In this document: one piece after another, positions 9,850 to 21,819 of the stretch
Layout: every line of letters starts with the position of its first letter
How positions within the stretch are numbered: position 1 is the stretch's first letter
From: Tetramitus jugosus
Lineage: Eukaryota > Heterolobosea > Eutetramitea > Acrasida > Vahlkampfiidae
Length of the DNA: 64,000 nucleotides
Assembly: GCA_937625935.1 (NCBI GenBank)
Contig: OW569355.1
Span: forward strand, 372,001 to 436,000
Direction of reading: 5' to 3'
Notes under the pieces: model-generated
What the model saw: the letters and a program-made list of their open reading frames with translations, nothing else
Database searches by the model: none
Told to the model about the DNA's origin: nothing
Translations under genes and position numbers: made by a program

Positions 9850-10386
9850 TCAGCAAGAAGATGGTGTTCCAGTCTTTTTTTTCATCTTGATGTAATTGAG
9901 TAATGACTTCGATATCAAGTCTCGCTCGGCTCTTGAGATGTGTCTGGTACTACTCCTAACATTTGCAGACAATTTGGCGATAATATCACGTAACTGAAAA
10001 ATCTCTGCGTCCTCTTCACTCTCGTCTTGTTCACTTTCTACATCTTTTTCATTTTCGCTCTCACCTCCATCACCAGGTCGTACTGAGATGTATTCTCTCT
10101 GCTTCTGTTGAAGGTCTACAAGCACTGTTCTCAACTGGGTAATGATTCCTTCGTATCGAGTTTCATCCAAAAATTTCCCAACCTTGGCATTGTCGAAAAA
10201 CTCCTTCAACTCTTGCTCTTCAACACCCCAGCCAGAGTATTCCTCCAATTCACTTGGTAAGGTTTGTTTGATGTCCTCAATGAATCGAAGAGTGTTGGAA
10301 ATGTTGAAAATTTGTTGTTGTGCTTTAATGTTTGGGATGTTCCGTAGTATAAGACCATCTAACAGGACATTAAGGTCGCGTACCAT
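9850..10386 (-). CDS. Unrecognised helical acidic protein
   Basis: 178 residues, one exon, starting MVRDLNVLLDGLILRN. It is predicted mostly helical, with a strongly acidic Glu/Ser/Asp stretch around 105-130 and a basic C-terminus (YIKMKKKTG). No catalytic motif, signal peptide or membrane segment is visible and I do not recognise the family. The gaps on either side (9629-9849 and 10387-10394) show no other gene. Codon use is in line with the neighbours, so I take it as a real gene. Confidence 0.65.
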   Translation of the reverse strand: MVRDLNVLLDGLILRNIPNIKAQQQIFNISNTLRFIEDIKQTLPSELEEYSGWGVEEQELKEFFDNAKVGKFLDETRYEGIITQLRTVLVDLQQKQREYISVRPGDGGESENEKDVESEQDESEEDAEIFQLRDIIAKLSANVRSSTRHISRAERDLISKSLLNYIKMKKKTGTPSSC

Positions 10387-10394
10387 TGTTTAAC

Positions 10395-11173
10395 ATGCGT
10401 GACAGACTATTTCGCTTTTTGAGAATCAATTTTGAAACCGCTTAGGCGGAAGGCCTGGAAGAAAAATTCTCGAACGAGGAGCTTCAACAAGCCCTTGATT
10501 TTACTCACAATTATTTCTTTGGTATTAACAACCCTGGAAGAGGAATCTATTCAATCGAGTGTTGCATTCAATTAGAGCTTTTTCAGTGCGGTAGAGAAAG
10601 CTAGAAAGTATCCAAAAACTCTTAGAGAAGGGGAACAGAAGAGCTTAGATTGGGACAAACTGGATAATAGATATCAGTTGCTAAAGATTGCAACAAAGTG
10701 GGATATGCATTTTATGGATTGCAAGGTGCACTTTCACAAGACTGAAGAATCGATTGGGGCAAATCATTATGCTCTTTGTTTTAAAGATACTGAATCTGGT
10801 CAATTGGCTATAATGGATGTTAGTTTAGACAAATCTTATTGGATAAAACCTTTTGTTAAAAAACAAACAGACGAAAAGGAATCGAGAACAAGCAAAAGGA
10901 ATCGTTAGTAATCTCATACTTTGATGTTGGAGCCAACTACGAATTACAGAGGAAACATTTCTGGAAATACTTAAACAGACAGCGAATGATTGTTGTTTGT
11001 TTGATTGGCTTGTTTTCCATCATCACATGTAAGATAGGAGAATTTTTTAAGATCTGAAGGATGATGTTAGTAAGAGTTCAATAGCAAAAGAAAGAACTAC
11101 AGCCGCAGATCCTCGCCTCACACAACAAATGGTTCTCTGGTCCACACAAGAAGTAATATTTGGTAAGAATTGA
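10395..11173 (+). pseudogene. Decayed protein gene with a stop codon and frameshifts
   Basis: Coding-like peptide runs over about 780 bp but changes frame. It starts ATG at 10395 (MRDRLFRFLRINFETA), meets an in-frame TAG at 10443, and continues in the same frame (EEKFSNEELQQALDF, then NYFFGINNPGRG) to about 10588. It then shifts frame (KYPKTLREGEQKSLDWDKL, HYALCFKDTESGQLAIMDVS). A direct repeat of AAAAGGAATCG, 20 bp apart near 10875-10905, throws it out again, and deleting one 20-bp unit restores the frame into YFDVGANYELQRKHFWKYL. A hydrophobic stretch, MIVVCLIGLFSIIT, follows, then more coding-like sequence to 11173. The last frame change might be a 56-nt intron (GTAAGA...ATAG). I do not recognise the ancestral family. 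Assembly error is the main alternative. Confidence 0.6.
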
Positions 11174-11308
11174 CTTGATTCACATCTTGAAGTAGTAAAG
11201 CACCTTGAACATTAGATTCATCCTAACACGAACTTGTTGTATTTCAAGTCGTCATTTCCCCGAAATTGTTTTCTTCCTTTGAAACCACAAACAACGACCA
11301 CCTGATTT

Positions 11309-13438
11309 ATGACTTCACAACCACTGAACAACACATCCAGGATGTCACAACCCAAACAACAACCACAAATTCATGTGGTGAACGTTCCCTCTCGTTGGAA
11401 AACCTTCAAGAACAACGCCCTCATCGTGCTCATCTCCTTGCTCGTGATCGCGATCGCCAAAATTCAGTTCATTGATCGTCTTCCAACTCAAATTGCACCG
11501 ACAACAAGATCGCCGCTCCACACAAACCAACAACAAAAACAACAAGAAACAAAAACATTAAAAATGTCCATTTTGCCTACATCTCCATTCGATAAGAGCT
11601 CATTTGCTAACAATGACAAGATTGTTGTTGAGCATTATGACATTCATTGGACTGCCAATTTCCAGAGCAAGCAACTCATTGGTCACGTTAACATTCGTGC
11701 ACGTGTCATTGATGCTGATGTGAAGCAAATGGTTTTGGATGCACGGTCCATTCGCATCACCAAGGTTGCCAACAATGAAAAGGAATTGATTTGGCATCAG
11801 GACACTTCGACTACAACAGACGCACAAGGTTATCCTCAAGTGTTTGGTCATCCATTGTTGATTGAGATTGGTGGGGACAATGAAAAGTTGAGTGTGGATC
11901 AAGTGATTAACCTCAGAATTGAGTATGCTACAACAGAGCAATCTGAAGCTATTCAATGGTTGTCCAAGGAGCAAACAGTTGGAAAGCAACATCCATACTT
12001 GTTTACTCAAGCACAGGCCATTCATGCAAGAAGCATGTTGCCATGTCAGGACACACCATCCTCCAAGAGTACTTATACTGCTCATATCACATGTGATCAA
12101 CCATTGGTTGCTGTGATGAGTGCTGCTAGTACTGGAAATGAGACTTTGGAGGGAAAGAGCGCCACTGTTTATCACTTTGAGCAAAACTTGCCAATTCCTG
12201 CCTATTTGATTGCACTTGGCATTGGTGCATTGAAGAGTGTTGAGATTGGTCCTCGCTCCATTCTGTGGTCCGAACCAGAGATGCTCGAAGCTGGTGCCTT
12301 TGAGTTTGCAAACACTGAGAACTTTATCAAGGCTGCTGAGGAATTCTTGCCACCATATGCTTGGGGCAGATATGACTTGTTGTTGTTGCCACCAAGTTTC
12401 CCATATGGTGGTATGGAGAATCCAAATCTGGTATTCATTACTCCTACTTTGTTGGCTGGTGATCGATCCTTGGAGAATGTTGTGGCTCATGAGATTGCTC
12501 ATGCTTGGAGTGGTAATCTGGTCACAAATCAAAACTGGGAATCTTTCTGGTTGAATGAAGGTTTCACTGTTTATATTGAAAGAAGAATTATTGCTAGATT
12601 GAGCGGAGAGAAGGAAGCTGAATTCCATGCCCAACTCGGTTACTTCCACTTGATTGACTCTGTGAAGCAATATGAGGAGATGAAGTTGCCAGCACTTACA
12701 AAGATGATGCCAGATTTGACAAAGATTGATCCAGATGATTCATTCAGCTCATTGCCTTATGAGAAGGGATTCAACTTCTTGTATTATTTGGACAGACAAA
12801 TTGTTGGCAGCACTGAAAAGTTTGAAGCATTTTTGAAGAGCTACTTTACAAAGTTTGCCAAGAAGAGCATTACTGCAAATGACATGAAGCAATACTTTAT
12901 TGAATATTTCACCCCAATTCTCGGTGCTGATAAGTTGAATCAGATTGATTGGGACAACTGGTTCTTCAGCGAAGGTTATCCACCAGTGAAGAACGATTTT
13001 GACAAATCATTGAGCGCTGCAGCAAAGGAGTTGGCAGACAAGTGGGCCAACAATAGTGCAGACAGATTTGAAGATATTTCTCAATGGAGCTCCAACCAAA
13101 TCTGTTTCTTCCTTGACACTCTCTTGGAAGATCACGACGCATTGCCTCAATCTCTCGTTGACGAGTTGGAACAGACATTCAAGTTCACTCAGAGACAGAA
13201 CAGCGAAATCAGATTCAGATTCTTGATGATTGCTCTGAAGGCAAACTGTGAAAAGTACTATGGAAAGGCTGTTGAGCTCGCAACTCAACAAGGAAGAATG
13301 AAGTTCACTCGTCCATTGTATCGTTCATTGAACAAGGCACAAAATGGAAGACAATTGGCTGTTGAGGCATTCGAAAAGCACCGCAACCAATATCACTTGA
13401 TTTGCTCCAAGATGGTTGCTCGTGATCTAGGTTTGTAA
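11309..13438 (+). CDS. M1 aminopeptidase, leukotriene A4 hydrolase group, membrane-anchored
   Basis: 709 residues, one exon. The zinc site HEIAH lies at 394-398 with the third ligand Glu417 in NEGFT (HEXXH-X18-E), and the exopeptidase motif GGMEN at 367-371. The C-terminal helical domain typical of the leukotriene A4 hydrolase/aminopeptidase B group follows (about 560-709). It should remove N-terminal residues from peptides. Whether it opens epoxide lipids cannot be read. Soluble relatives are about 610 residues. The extra 95 here contain a hydrophobic segment at about 32-53 (ALIVLISLLVIAIAKIQF), flanked by basic residues, which looks like a type II signal anchor, then a Gln/Thr-rich linker. 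A second Met at residue 12 could also start it. Codon use suggests high expression. Confidence 0.92.
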   Translation: MTSQPLNNTSRMSQPKQQPQIHVVNVPSRWKTFKNNALIVLISLLVIAIAKIQFIDRLPTQIAPTTRSPLHTNQQQKQQETKTLKMSILPTSPFDKSSFANNDKIVVEHYDIHWTANFQSKQLIGHVNIRARVIDADVKQMVLDARSIRITKVANNEKELIWHQDTSTTTDAQGYPQVFGHPLLIEIGGDNEKLSVDQVINLRIEYATTEQSEAIQWLSKEQTVGKQHPYLFTQAQAIHARSMLPCQDTPSSKSTYTAHITCDQPLVAVMSAASTGNETLEGKSATVYHFEQNLPIPAYLIALGIGALKSVEIGPRSILWSEPEMLEAGAFEFANTENFIKAAEEFLPPYAWGRYDLLLLPPSFPYGGMENPNLVFITPTLLAGDRSLENVVAHEIAHAWSGNLVTNQNWESFWLNEGFTVYIERRIIARLSGEKEAEFHAQLGYFHLIDSVKQYEEMKLPALTKMMPDLTKIDPDDSFSSLPYEKGFNFLYYLDRQIVGSTEKFEAFLKSYFTKFAKKSITANDMKQYFIEYFTPILGADKLNQIDWDNWFFSEGYPPVKNDFDKSLSAAAKELADKWANNSADRFEDISQWSSNQICFFLDTLLEDHDALPQSLVDELEQTFKFTQRQNSEIRFRFLMIALKANCEKYYGKAVELATQQGRMKFTRPLYRSLNKAQNGRQLAVEAFEKHRNQYHLICSKMVARDLGL

Positions 13439-13494
13439 TCCTCTTCCATTCTTCTCATAAATGACTCCCTTGATGACAAATCTCCGTTCTTATG

Positions 13495-13525
13495 TTTTTC
13501 GCGCCCATTTTCATTTTGGCGCCAA
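13495..13525 (+). promoter_or_regulatory. Paired E2F-like sites upstream of POLE
   Basis: TTTTTCGCGCCC (13495-13506) and TTTTGGCGCCAA (13514-13525) both contain TTTSSCGC, the E2F/DP consensus, and lie 162-192 bp upstream of the polymerase epsilon ATG. The sites are seen directly. E2F control is inference, helped by the target being an S-phase gene and by similar sites at other cell-cycle genes in the window. Confidence 0.5.
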
Positions 13526-13686
13526 CATCTTTCGTTACCCAAAATTCAAATTGTTTCACGAACAAAGAAAACAAAGCACACTATTTTGACCACCATTGAA
13601 TTGAAGTGTTTTGCATTCAAGGCAAATCTTCCATCCCCACTCTTATTTATTTTTGCCTCCAAAGGTTTAACCAATACAAGTGAGTC

Positions 13687-16600
13687 ATGTACTTGAAAAA
13701 CCAAAAGAATGCACAAGCCAAAAAGAACAAGGCCTTTCGTTATGCAAAGGAACAAAAGAAGCAACAAACTCTGTCTGAAGAGCAAATAGAAAAGGAGAAG
13801 ATTACACGAAATCAAGAGACAAATGCAAGAAATGAAAAAATGGATGAATCGTTTGGCTTTCCCAAGTACGAGTCTGGTCCTGCAAAGATTGGATGGTTGT
13901 CTAACTTTAGGACCACGAGCATAGTGGATGAGAATGAACAGTCTCTGTCCGCTATCGACTACTACTTTATTGGTGAAGATGGTGACACATTTAAGTGCAC
14001 AATTACCAATGAGCCATATTTCTATATCGGAGTCAAGCCTGGAATGGAGCAACAAGCAGAACAGTATGTGATTAAGCAATACTCGACCAAAATTGCAAGA
14101 ACTATGATTATAGAGAAGGAAGACTTGGAGATGGTACGTGCACAATTTTGCAGTCAATTATCTTTTTAGTGTTGTGAATAATGTTTTTTGCTAATAGTGT
14201 CATGTTTTAGTTGAACCATCTTTCTGGTCTCAAGGCCAAGTACATTCGGATTAGTTTTCCCAATGTTCAAGATTTATTGCATGTCAGAAAGTTTTTGTTA
14301 GACTTGGTTGAGAAGAATCGAAAGAAGGTGCAAGTAGAAGCCTATGAATATGAAAATTTCCATGAATCAAATTTATCATCAGATGAGGAAGACGATGATA
14401 CGTTCAACTCTCATATTCCAAAGGTGTCTAGCGCCTTTGCTGGTGGAACTTCACACATGGCTCTGTTGGATTCCATTGTTGATATTAGAGAGTATGATGT
14501 TTCTTATCATATTCGTACAGCAATTGATCATGGTACTGTATTTATTCTCATTCTGAATTATGCCTCGGAATTGGTTTTGTTTGACTAACGTGATAATATT
14601 TATTGTAGATATTCGAGTCGGATACTGGTATGACGTCGAAAATATTGACGGAGATGTCGCTATAAAGCGAAAGACTGAGGAGAAGTACTCTGCGAGAGCA
14701 TCTCCCAAGATTTGTGCATGGGATATTGAAACTACTAAACCACCATTGATGTTTCCAGATGCTAGAAATGATTGTATCATGATGATATCTTACATGATGA
14801 ACAATCAGGGATACCTTATTGTGAATCGTGAAATTGTGTCAGAGGATATCGAGGATTTCGATTACACCCCTCTTCCAGAGTATCCTGGTCCATTTATCAT
14901 TTTTAATGTTGCAGATGAGCGAGAGCTGCTCGTAAAGTGGTTTGAACACTTAAGAGAAGAGAAGCCAACAATTTATGTGTCGTATAACGGTGATAATTTT
15001 GATTTTCCATTCGTGGACACTCGTGCCAGAAAGTACGATATGAATATTCGTGACGAAATCGGATATTGGAAAGATGTCAACAATGAATACAAATCAACTT
15101 ATGGATCTCACATGGATTTGCTGAATTGGGTTGTCAGAGACAGTTACTTGCCTCAAGGAAGTCATGGTTTAAAGGAAGTGACAAGAAAGCTTCTTGGATA
15201 TAATCCGATTGAAATTCATCCAGAGGAGATGGTTAATTGTGCAAAGGAGGATCCTCAAACATTAGCTTCATATTCTGTTTCTGATGCAGTGGCAACATAC
15301 TATCTATACAAGAAGTATGTAGAGGGCTTTATTTTCTCCCTGTGTAATATTATTCCTATGCCTCCTGATGAAGTTTTGCGGAAAGGTTCTGGTACACTTT
15401 GTGAGACATTGCTCATGGTTTCTGCGTTTAAGGCGAACATTATTTGTCCTAACAAATATAAGTCAGACCCTGAGAAAATGTACAAGGGACATTTGATTGA
15501 TAGTGAATCATACATTGGAGGCCACGTAAAGGCCTTGCAATCCGGAGTGTTTAGAAGTGATATTTTGCAAAAGTTTGCCGTAAATGCGGATGCATATGAT
15601 ACATTAATCCATGGGATTGATGAGGTGATGAATTTTGAAGTTGGAGATAAAGAAGTTGATGAAGAGTCAGTCAGCAGTGCTAAGCAGTCCATTATTCAGG
15701 CTCTAACGAGAATCAAGGATAATCCTAATAGGATTGAAAAGCCAAAAATTTTCCATTTGGATGTTGGTGCTATGTATCCAAATATTATTTTAACGAACAG
15801 ACTTCAACCTTCCTCTGTTGTGAATGAATCTATTTGTGCATCTTGTATTCATAATAAGCCTAGCACAAACTGTAAGAGACAATTGAAATGGCACTCGACT
15901 GTTGAGTTCTACACAGCAAATAAGTCAGAGTATAATCAAATTAAGAGGCAATTGGAGTCCGAGACGTTCCCTCCTATACTAAAGGATGATCCTCCAAGAT
16001 CCTTTTCTAATTTGAGTCACGAAGAGCAAACAGAAAAGATTAAGGAGCGTTTGGGAAGCCATTGTCGAAAAGCTTACAAGAAGATATACGAAAAGTCTGA
16101 TTCAATCAAAGATGCCACAGTATGCATGAGAGAAAATCCATTTTATGTCGATACTGTTAAAGCTTTCCGTGATAAGAGAGTCCAATTGAAGGACGAACAA
16201 AAGAAATGGAAAGGTATTCTTTCTAAAGCTGAAACACAAGATGAAATTGAGTTTGCCAAGAAGATGGTGGTAGTATCTGATTCTTTACAACTGGCTCACA
16301 AATGTATCTTGAATTCCTTCTATGGATATGTGATGAGAAAAGCATCTCGCTGGTATTCTATGGAGATGGCTGGTATTGTTACATATACTGGTGCTCAAAT
16401 TATCAAAGTAGCTCATGAGTTCATGAATGATATAGGTACTCCTCTTGAACTTGATACTGATGGTATTTGGTGCACCATTCCAGCTAGTTTCCCGTATAAT
16501 ATAACATACAAGCTAAAGAATGGACAAACATGCATGTTTAATTATCCATGTGTAATTTTAAACTCTGAGGTTCAAGCACAGTTTAGCAATCACCAATACC

Positions 16601-19600
16601 AAACTCTTGTTAATGAGGAAAAGAGACAGTATGAGACTTCTGTTGAAAATAGTATTTACTTTGAAGTTGATGGTCCTTATAGAGCGATGATTCTACCTGC
16701 ATCCCAAAAGCAAGGCAAAGGTATCGCAAAGAAATATGCAGTATTCAATGAAGATGAATCGATGGCTGAGCTTAAAGGTTTTGAGATTAAGAGACGTGGT
16801 GAGTTGCAACTTATTAAGCTTTTCCAAGCTGATTTGTTCAAGACATTCTTAAAGGGAGGTAGTTTGGAGGAGTGTTATGCTGCAGTTGGTGCTGTTGCGA
16901 ATAGATATCTAGACTATCTTTACTCAAAAGGTGAACATTTAGAGGATGAGGATTTGTTTAAGTTTATTTCCGAGAGTTCTAACATGAAGAAAACTTTGGC
17001 TGAATATGGTAGTACGAAGTCAGCAAGAACCACTACAGCAAGAAGATTAGCTGAGTTATTTGGTGATGAGATTATTCGAGACAAAGGATTGGTTTGTGAG
17101 TACATTGTGTCTGCCAAGCCAGATTCAGCTCCAGTTTCTGAACGATGTATTCCTGCTTCTGTCTTCAGACTGTCAGACACTGATAGAACACTTTTGTTCT
17201 TGAAGAAGTGGACCAAGGATGCAGGCTTGGTTTCGACTGATATTCGTGGTATTCTCGATTGGAAATATTACATTGAAAGATTTGGTGGTACTCTCCAAAA
17301 GTTGATTGTTATTCCCTCTATCAAGCAAGGACTTAGCAATCCAATACCACGTGTTGCACCTCCTGACTGGTTGGCACGAGAAGTTCGTGAGAATAGCGAT
17401 ACGAGAAAGCAAAAAACGATTGACTCTATGTTTTCCAAGAAGAGTGATCTGATTGACTTGGAGAATTTAGGAGACGAATTGTCGGGAGAAGGATCCAAAC
17501 CAAGTGTTGGACCAAGAGTAACAAAGCACAAAACAATGGATATTGAAGTGTTACTAGGAGCCAAGAGGAGACGTGCTGGTTCCAACGATGATTCTGAGAC
17601 GGGAGGCGTATCTGATCAAAAGAAGAGGAAAGTGCCAGATCCTGCCCTAAAGCTGCACAAAGAATTTGCTCAAGCAGATATTCAAAATATTAGTAAGCTA
17701 TTTACAAGCGAGCACTATCCTGTTTGGTTATTAAAAATGAAGAGCAGGTGGAGACAAATGAGAGAGAGAAGAAGAAAAAAGAGAGATGGACGAGATCCAG
17801 GTCCAGCGATTCCACCAATGATCCCATCAAACACAAATACAATGGCGTCCTTTTTGAGAAAGAAGACAGAAGCTGTGAAGTATAATGAATGGGAGATTAT
17901 CAAGATTCAAAAGACCCAGACTCCTGGCTTGTTCACACTTTTTGCTTTGATTGATAAGAGCATGCACAGCATTAATTTAAAGATTCCTCGTGAGATTTAC
18001 GTCAATTATCGGAAAGCTCCTCCTCAGGATGATATTGGTCAAGAAGTGAAACGCATTCTCCCAAGAGCTCGACCTGTTTACCATCTAAGGAAATACTACG
18101 TGGATGAAGAATACTACCAAAATCATTTCAGAGAAAAGTTAGAGGGCTTAGGACATTTAATCGAGGGAATTTATGAATCCCAAGTTCCTCCAATCTTTAG
18201 AGCTGTTATTGAGTTAGGATCGAGATGTAAGATTGAAAAGGACCACAGACAAAAGGTAGACAACAACGAAACCTTGTCCTTACAAGATCTGAAGTCGATC
18301 AAGAATACTGATTCATATCTGAGTGAATCACCAAAGAAGATATACATCTATCACAGTTGTCATGACGCAAGAGGTGAGGGCTTAATTTCTATGCTGATAT
18401 TTGCGACCATGCAAGCCAAAATATTTATCATTCAACCTCATGCTCAAGCAGAGCAACATACAATTAACTTCCAAAAATTGATCAGAGATGCTCATTCGAA
18501 GTTAGTTGCCTCTGAAGAGTATGAACAACATGAAGAAGTGGAAGAGTTAGTATCAAAGCTTACCTTTACATGTGAATACGTTGATAACAGAGAAGCTGCA
18601 TTTGAATCTGTGCAGAGAGAACTAGACATCTATCAGAGAGAAAAACGAGGTCCAACCTCTTTGTTAGTCCAATCACCGTACAGCATCGAAAGACTGTCGA
18701 ATGCGATTCATATTCTACCTGAGTTTCCAATTATAACAATGGCTAGCAGTGATGAAGATAATCGCTATCCAGCATTGGGTTGGATTCAGTTCTGTACAAA
18801 GATTTTGGCCAACAGATGCCTAACTGTGAGCAATTGGTTAGATACCATCCTGCAATATTCTCGCTATTCAAAGTCACCTATTGGTAATATTGAACCAGAT
18901 TTTACTGTGTTCTTGTACGATTTAATATTTGCTCGATTATTACATCAAAATGATCAAGTATTGTGGGTTAGTGAATCAAATCGACCAGATTTGGGTGGAA
19001 TGCAGGCTGATGATCTGCATGCTATCATTGCTTCTGAAGAAATACATAGGAATATTCAGATAAACCATCAGGGCATGTATCATGGAATGTGTATCGAATT
19101 CGAGCTCTTTAAACTCGATATTGATAGCGTTCTCCAAAGTCAGCATGTTAACGACTTGGAAGGAACCAATTACGATGAAGCATTGCTTGAAGTGAAGGAG
19201 CACATTAAGAGATCAAACAACGATGCTCAACTAGATCAAGTATTTGACGATGCTGTTCTATGTTTTTCTGCTTTCAGAGTCCTTAAGTCGATGGTGTCGG
19301 CATTGTTCTCTGATGTGCAAGAGGATGAGAATTATTTAGCAGATGTATTGTTGATGAGTTTCTATAGATGGCTAAGAAGTTCTCATGCTAAACTCTACGA
19401 CCCATCCATGAGCAGAATGATTTACAAATTGATGAAAAAGGTGTTTTTGCAATTGTTGTCCAGCTTGAAGAAGTTAGGTGCCACGATTGTTTATGCTGAC
19501 TTTAATCGTGTAGTTATTGCCACAAACAGAGTAACATTGGCCGATACGAAGGATTATATTCAATTTATCACGAATTCTATCTCAAAGAACAACTTGTTCT

Positions 19601-20595
19601 CATGGATCGAGTTGCGACCAAAGCGTTATTTCAGTCATCTGCTCTGGTACAATTCCTCTAATTTTGCTGGTGTGGAATGGACAGACACCACTGAAGAGGA
19701 CAATGAAGATACAGAACAAATGTCTGATGAAAGTAATGATGGCTTTATCTATAATAATTGGGATCTCCTGAATTACTTGCCTGCTGCTGTTCAGCAAAAA
19801 TTCATTATCATCGTATCTCACTACATTGATCAATTAAGACAGTTGCAGAACGAATTTTTGAGCTCAAGTGACAAGACTCTATCAGATGAGGATCTTCAAG
19901 AAAAATTGAAGAAGGCTGCTAAAACACTCATTGAAACCCAATTCACTCCTCAAATGCTTATCCAACTTGACGAAATTAAGATGATCGAATCAGATAAATC
20001 AGTGAGTGTGGATGATAAACGATTGGTGGTCCTCAAGGACTCTCGCGAGAAGAACTTCCGTCTCGAGTTTACAAAGACTATCTGCCAGATCCTAAGCATG
20101 GATAAATTTATCAAGTCAGAAGTTGCTTCCATGAGATCAAGCATGCTCAGATTGTTGAATGTGAAGGAATATTCCACAGAGGCATCCTTCTCCAAGCAAG
20201 TTCGCTCTTTTGTATTGCCCGATGTGATTTGTTCATACTGCAACTCGCACACAGATATTGACATTTGCAAGATTCCATCAGAGTCCAAGTCGAACGAATT
20301 TTGGAAGTGTTTCCATTGCCATAATTCGTATGACAAGTCAGTGATTGAGGGTCGATTGCTCGAATATGTTGAGAAGAGAACAGTATCCTATCATGTTCAA
20401 GATTTGAAGTGTGAGAAATGCTCACACGTCAAGATTGATAATCTGTCCACTCATTGTGAATGTTCTGGTAAGTGGTTGTGTAGTGATGGCTCAGATCGCG
20501 TGCATTCCACATTATCAACGCTGAGTCTCATTGCCAAATTCTATGGCTTCTCATGGTTGCAGGAGAACCTTGAATGGCTTGGTGTCAAAAATTGA
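13687..20595 (+). CDS. POLE: DNA polymerase epsilon catalytic subunit
   Basis: Three exons, 13687-14133, 14211-14532 and 14609-20595 (introns 77 and 76 nt), give 2251 residues, the usual length. This is the leading-strand replicative polymerase with proofreading. Exonuclease motifs are present: DIE at 295-297, NGDNFDFPF, and YSVSDAVATYYLY. Polymerase motif A (DVGAMYPN, Asp641), motif B (LNSFYGYVMRKASRWYSMEM region) and motif C (DTDG, Asp872/Asp874) are intact. A basic linker follows at about 1000-1100, then the inactive second polymerase half. The C-terminal Cys clusters CysA (from about 2131) and CysB (from about 2191) would bind the B subunit and metal. An in-frame TGA just before the ATG fixes the start. 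Both introns contain a CTAAY branch-like motif near the acceptor. Confidence 0.98.
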
Positions 20596-20686
20596 TTGTA
20601 TTGAAAACAAATATAAAAATAGATCCAAAAAAGAATGTATTGTATTTTTGTGATGCGCTCGAATACTTTCTCTCATTCACATACCA

Positions 20687-21805
20687 ATGAAACCAATGAG
20701 ATCACTCTACGTCGTGCTTTTACTGATGCTTCTAAGTTTAGGGAGCAATTGTGAACTACTAGAAGAATATCACGACATTATTCTGCCCAAATATCAACCC
20801 ATAGACGTGTACAAGGACGCACCTTTCAAGTTTCAATCCAACAGAGATCAATATCGATACTTTCGAATACTCTCCTCAAACACGACAGATTTCATGTTTG
20901 ATATCGAGTTTTCAGCATGTGTAGGAGCAATCGAACTATTTTACTCAAATTGCATTCAGGAGAATCCTCACACTGAATGCCAGGATCAATTCCCAAACTC
21001 CTTCAACTACAAGTCAAAGTTCACTCCAGATCGAGTACGGGACAAGGGACAATACACTGCCTACGCATCTGACTTGTGTGAGAATGAGCAATGTATCTTT
21101 CGACAACAACGAGCAATCCAAAATGAACCTTTGATTGTTCACTACTTTGGAGTGAGGGCTATCGAATCAAACGAATTCAATGTGACCAATTTTCAACTAT
21201 GGATCAAAGTATCACCCACGACAACAATGGTTCCCATGAATAGTTTTGTGCAACGAGATGAAATTGAATCCTCGGGAAGCTTAACTTCCGGATACACTCT
21301 GAGCTGGGATAATCCAGTGTATTGCAGGTACCATCAAGGATTGAAGCAGAAGAGTCATTGTCTTGATCAGGTTCACTTCTTGCGCGGCATGCAATACTCT
21401 GTAGTTCTGTTGGATCAATTCGAAGAGTCCAAGGGACACAACATGCTGACCGTGTGTGGACTCTGGGCAGCCGAAGGAAGATTACTAACCGCACTCAACC
21501 AAACAAGTTTACAAGACCGGAAACACCTTAAGAAGGGAATGTTCGTGAATGTGATTGCACGGGATGTCACAAGAAGGAGTGAACAAGTATTTCCAATAGT
21601 GTATAGTCCAATACAGATTGGAGATCGTTCCCCTGCTTGGGGCTACATGATTGCCTCTTGTGTGGCTCTTGGTCTCACGCTCTTTGTCATTGCTCTGGTC
21701 GTCAGTGTGAGTTGTTGTTTCAGAGATCCCATTGAACCATTCTCCTTGGCTAGATCTATTCGTCCTTTCAACAACAACAATAATCACTATGGATCCATAT
21801 CATAA
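20687..21805 (+). CDS. Type I membrane glycoprotein, unknown function
   Basis: 372 residues. A signal peptide is clear at the N-terminus (SLYVVLLLMLLSLGSNC), followed by a lumenal or extracellular region of about 295 residues with several Cys and Asn-X-Ser/Thr sites (NTTDF, NVTN, NQTS). One membrane helix follows near 325-350 (MIASCVALGLTLFVIALVVS), then a short cytoplasmic tail ending in an Asn run. I recognise no domain. It begins 91 bp after the POLE stop on the same strand, so its promoter must be within or close to the POLE 3' region. It could be a cell-surface or secretory-pathway protein. Confidence 0.8.
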   Translation: MKPMRSLYVVLLLMLLSLGSNCELLEEYHDIILPKYQPIDVYKDAPFKFQSNRDQYRYFRILSSNTTDFMFDIEFSACVGAIELFYSNCIQENPHTECQDQFPNSFNYKSKFTPDRVRDKGQYTAYASDLCENEQCIFRQQRAIQNEPLIVHYFGVRAIESNEFNVTNFQLWIKVSPTTTMVPMNSFVQRDEIESSGSLTSGYTLSWDNPVYCRYHQGLKQKSHCLDQVHFLRGMQYSVVLLDQFEESKGHNMLTVCGLWAAEGRLLTALNQTSLQDRKHLKKGMFVNVIARDVTRRSEQVFPIVYSPIQIGDRSPAWGYMIASCVALGLTLFVIALVVSVSCCFRDPIEPFSLARSIRPFNNNNNHYGSIS

Positions 21806-21819
21806 AACAACACTTTAAC

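Noticed and set aside
10678-10908. A 76-codon plus-strand frame taken as a gene of its own
   Set aside because: It starts at TTG and is only the middle piece of a longer broken coding region, so I merged it into the pseudogene.
11600-12670. A 356-codon open frame antisense to the M1 peptidase
   Set aside because: The sense strand encodes a clear enzyme, and biased codon use leaves the antisense frame open by chance. The antisense peptide has no domain and no start context.
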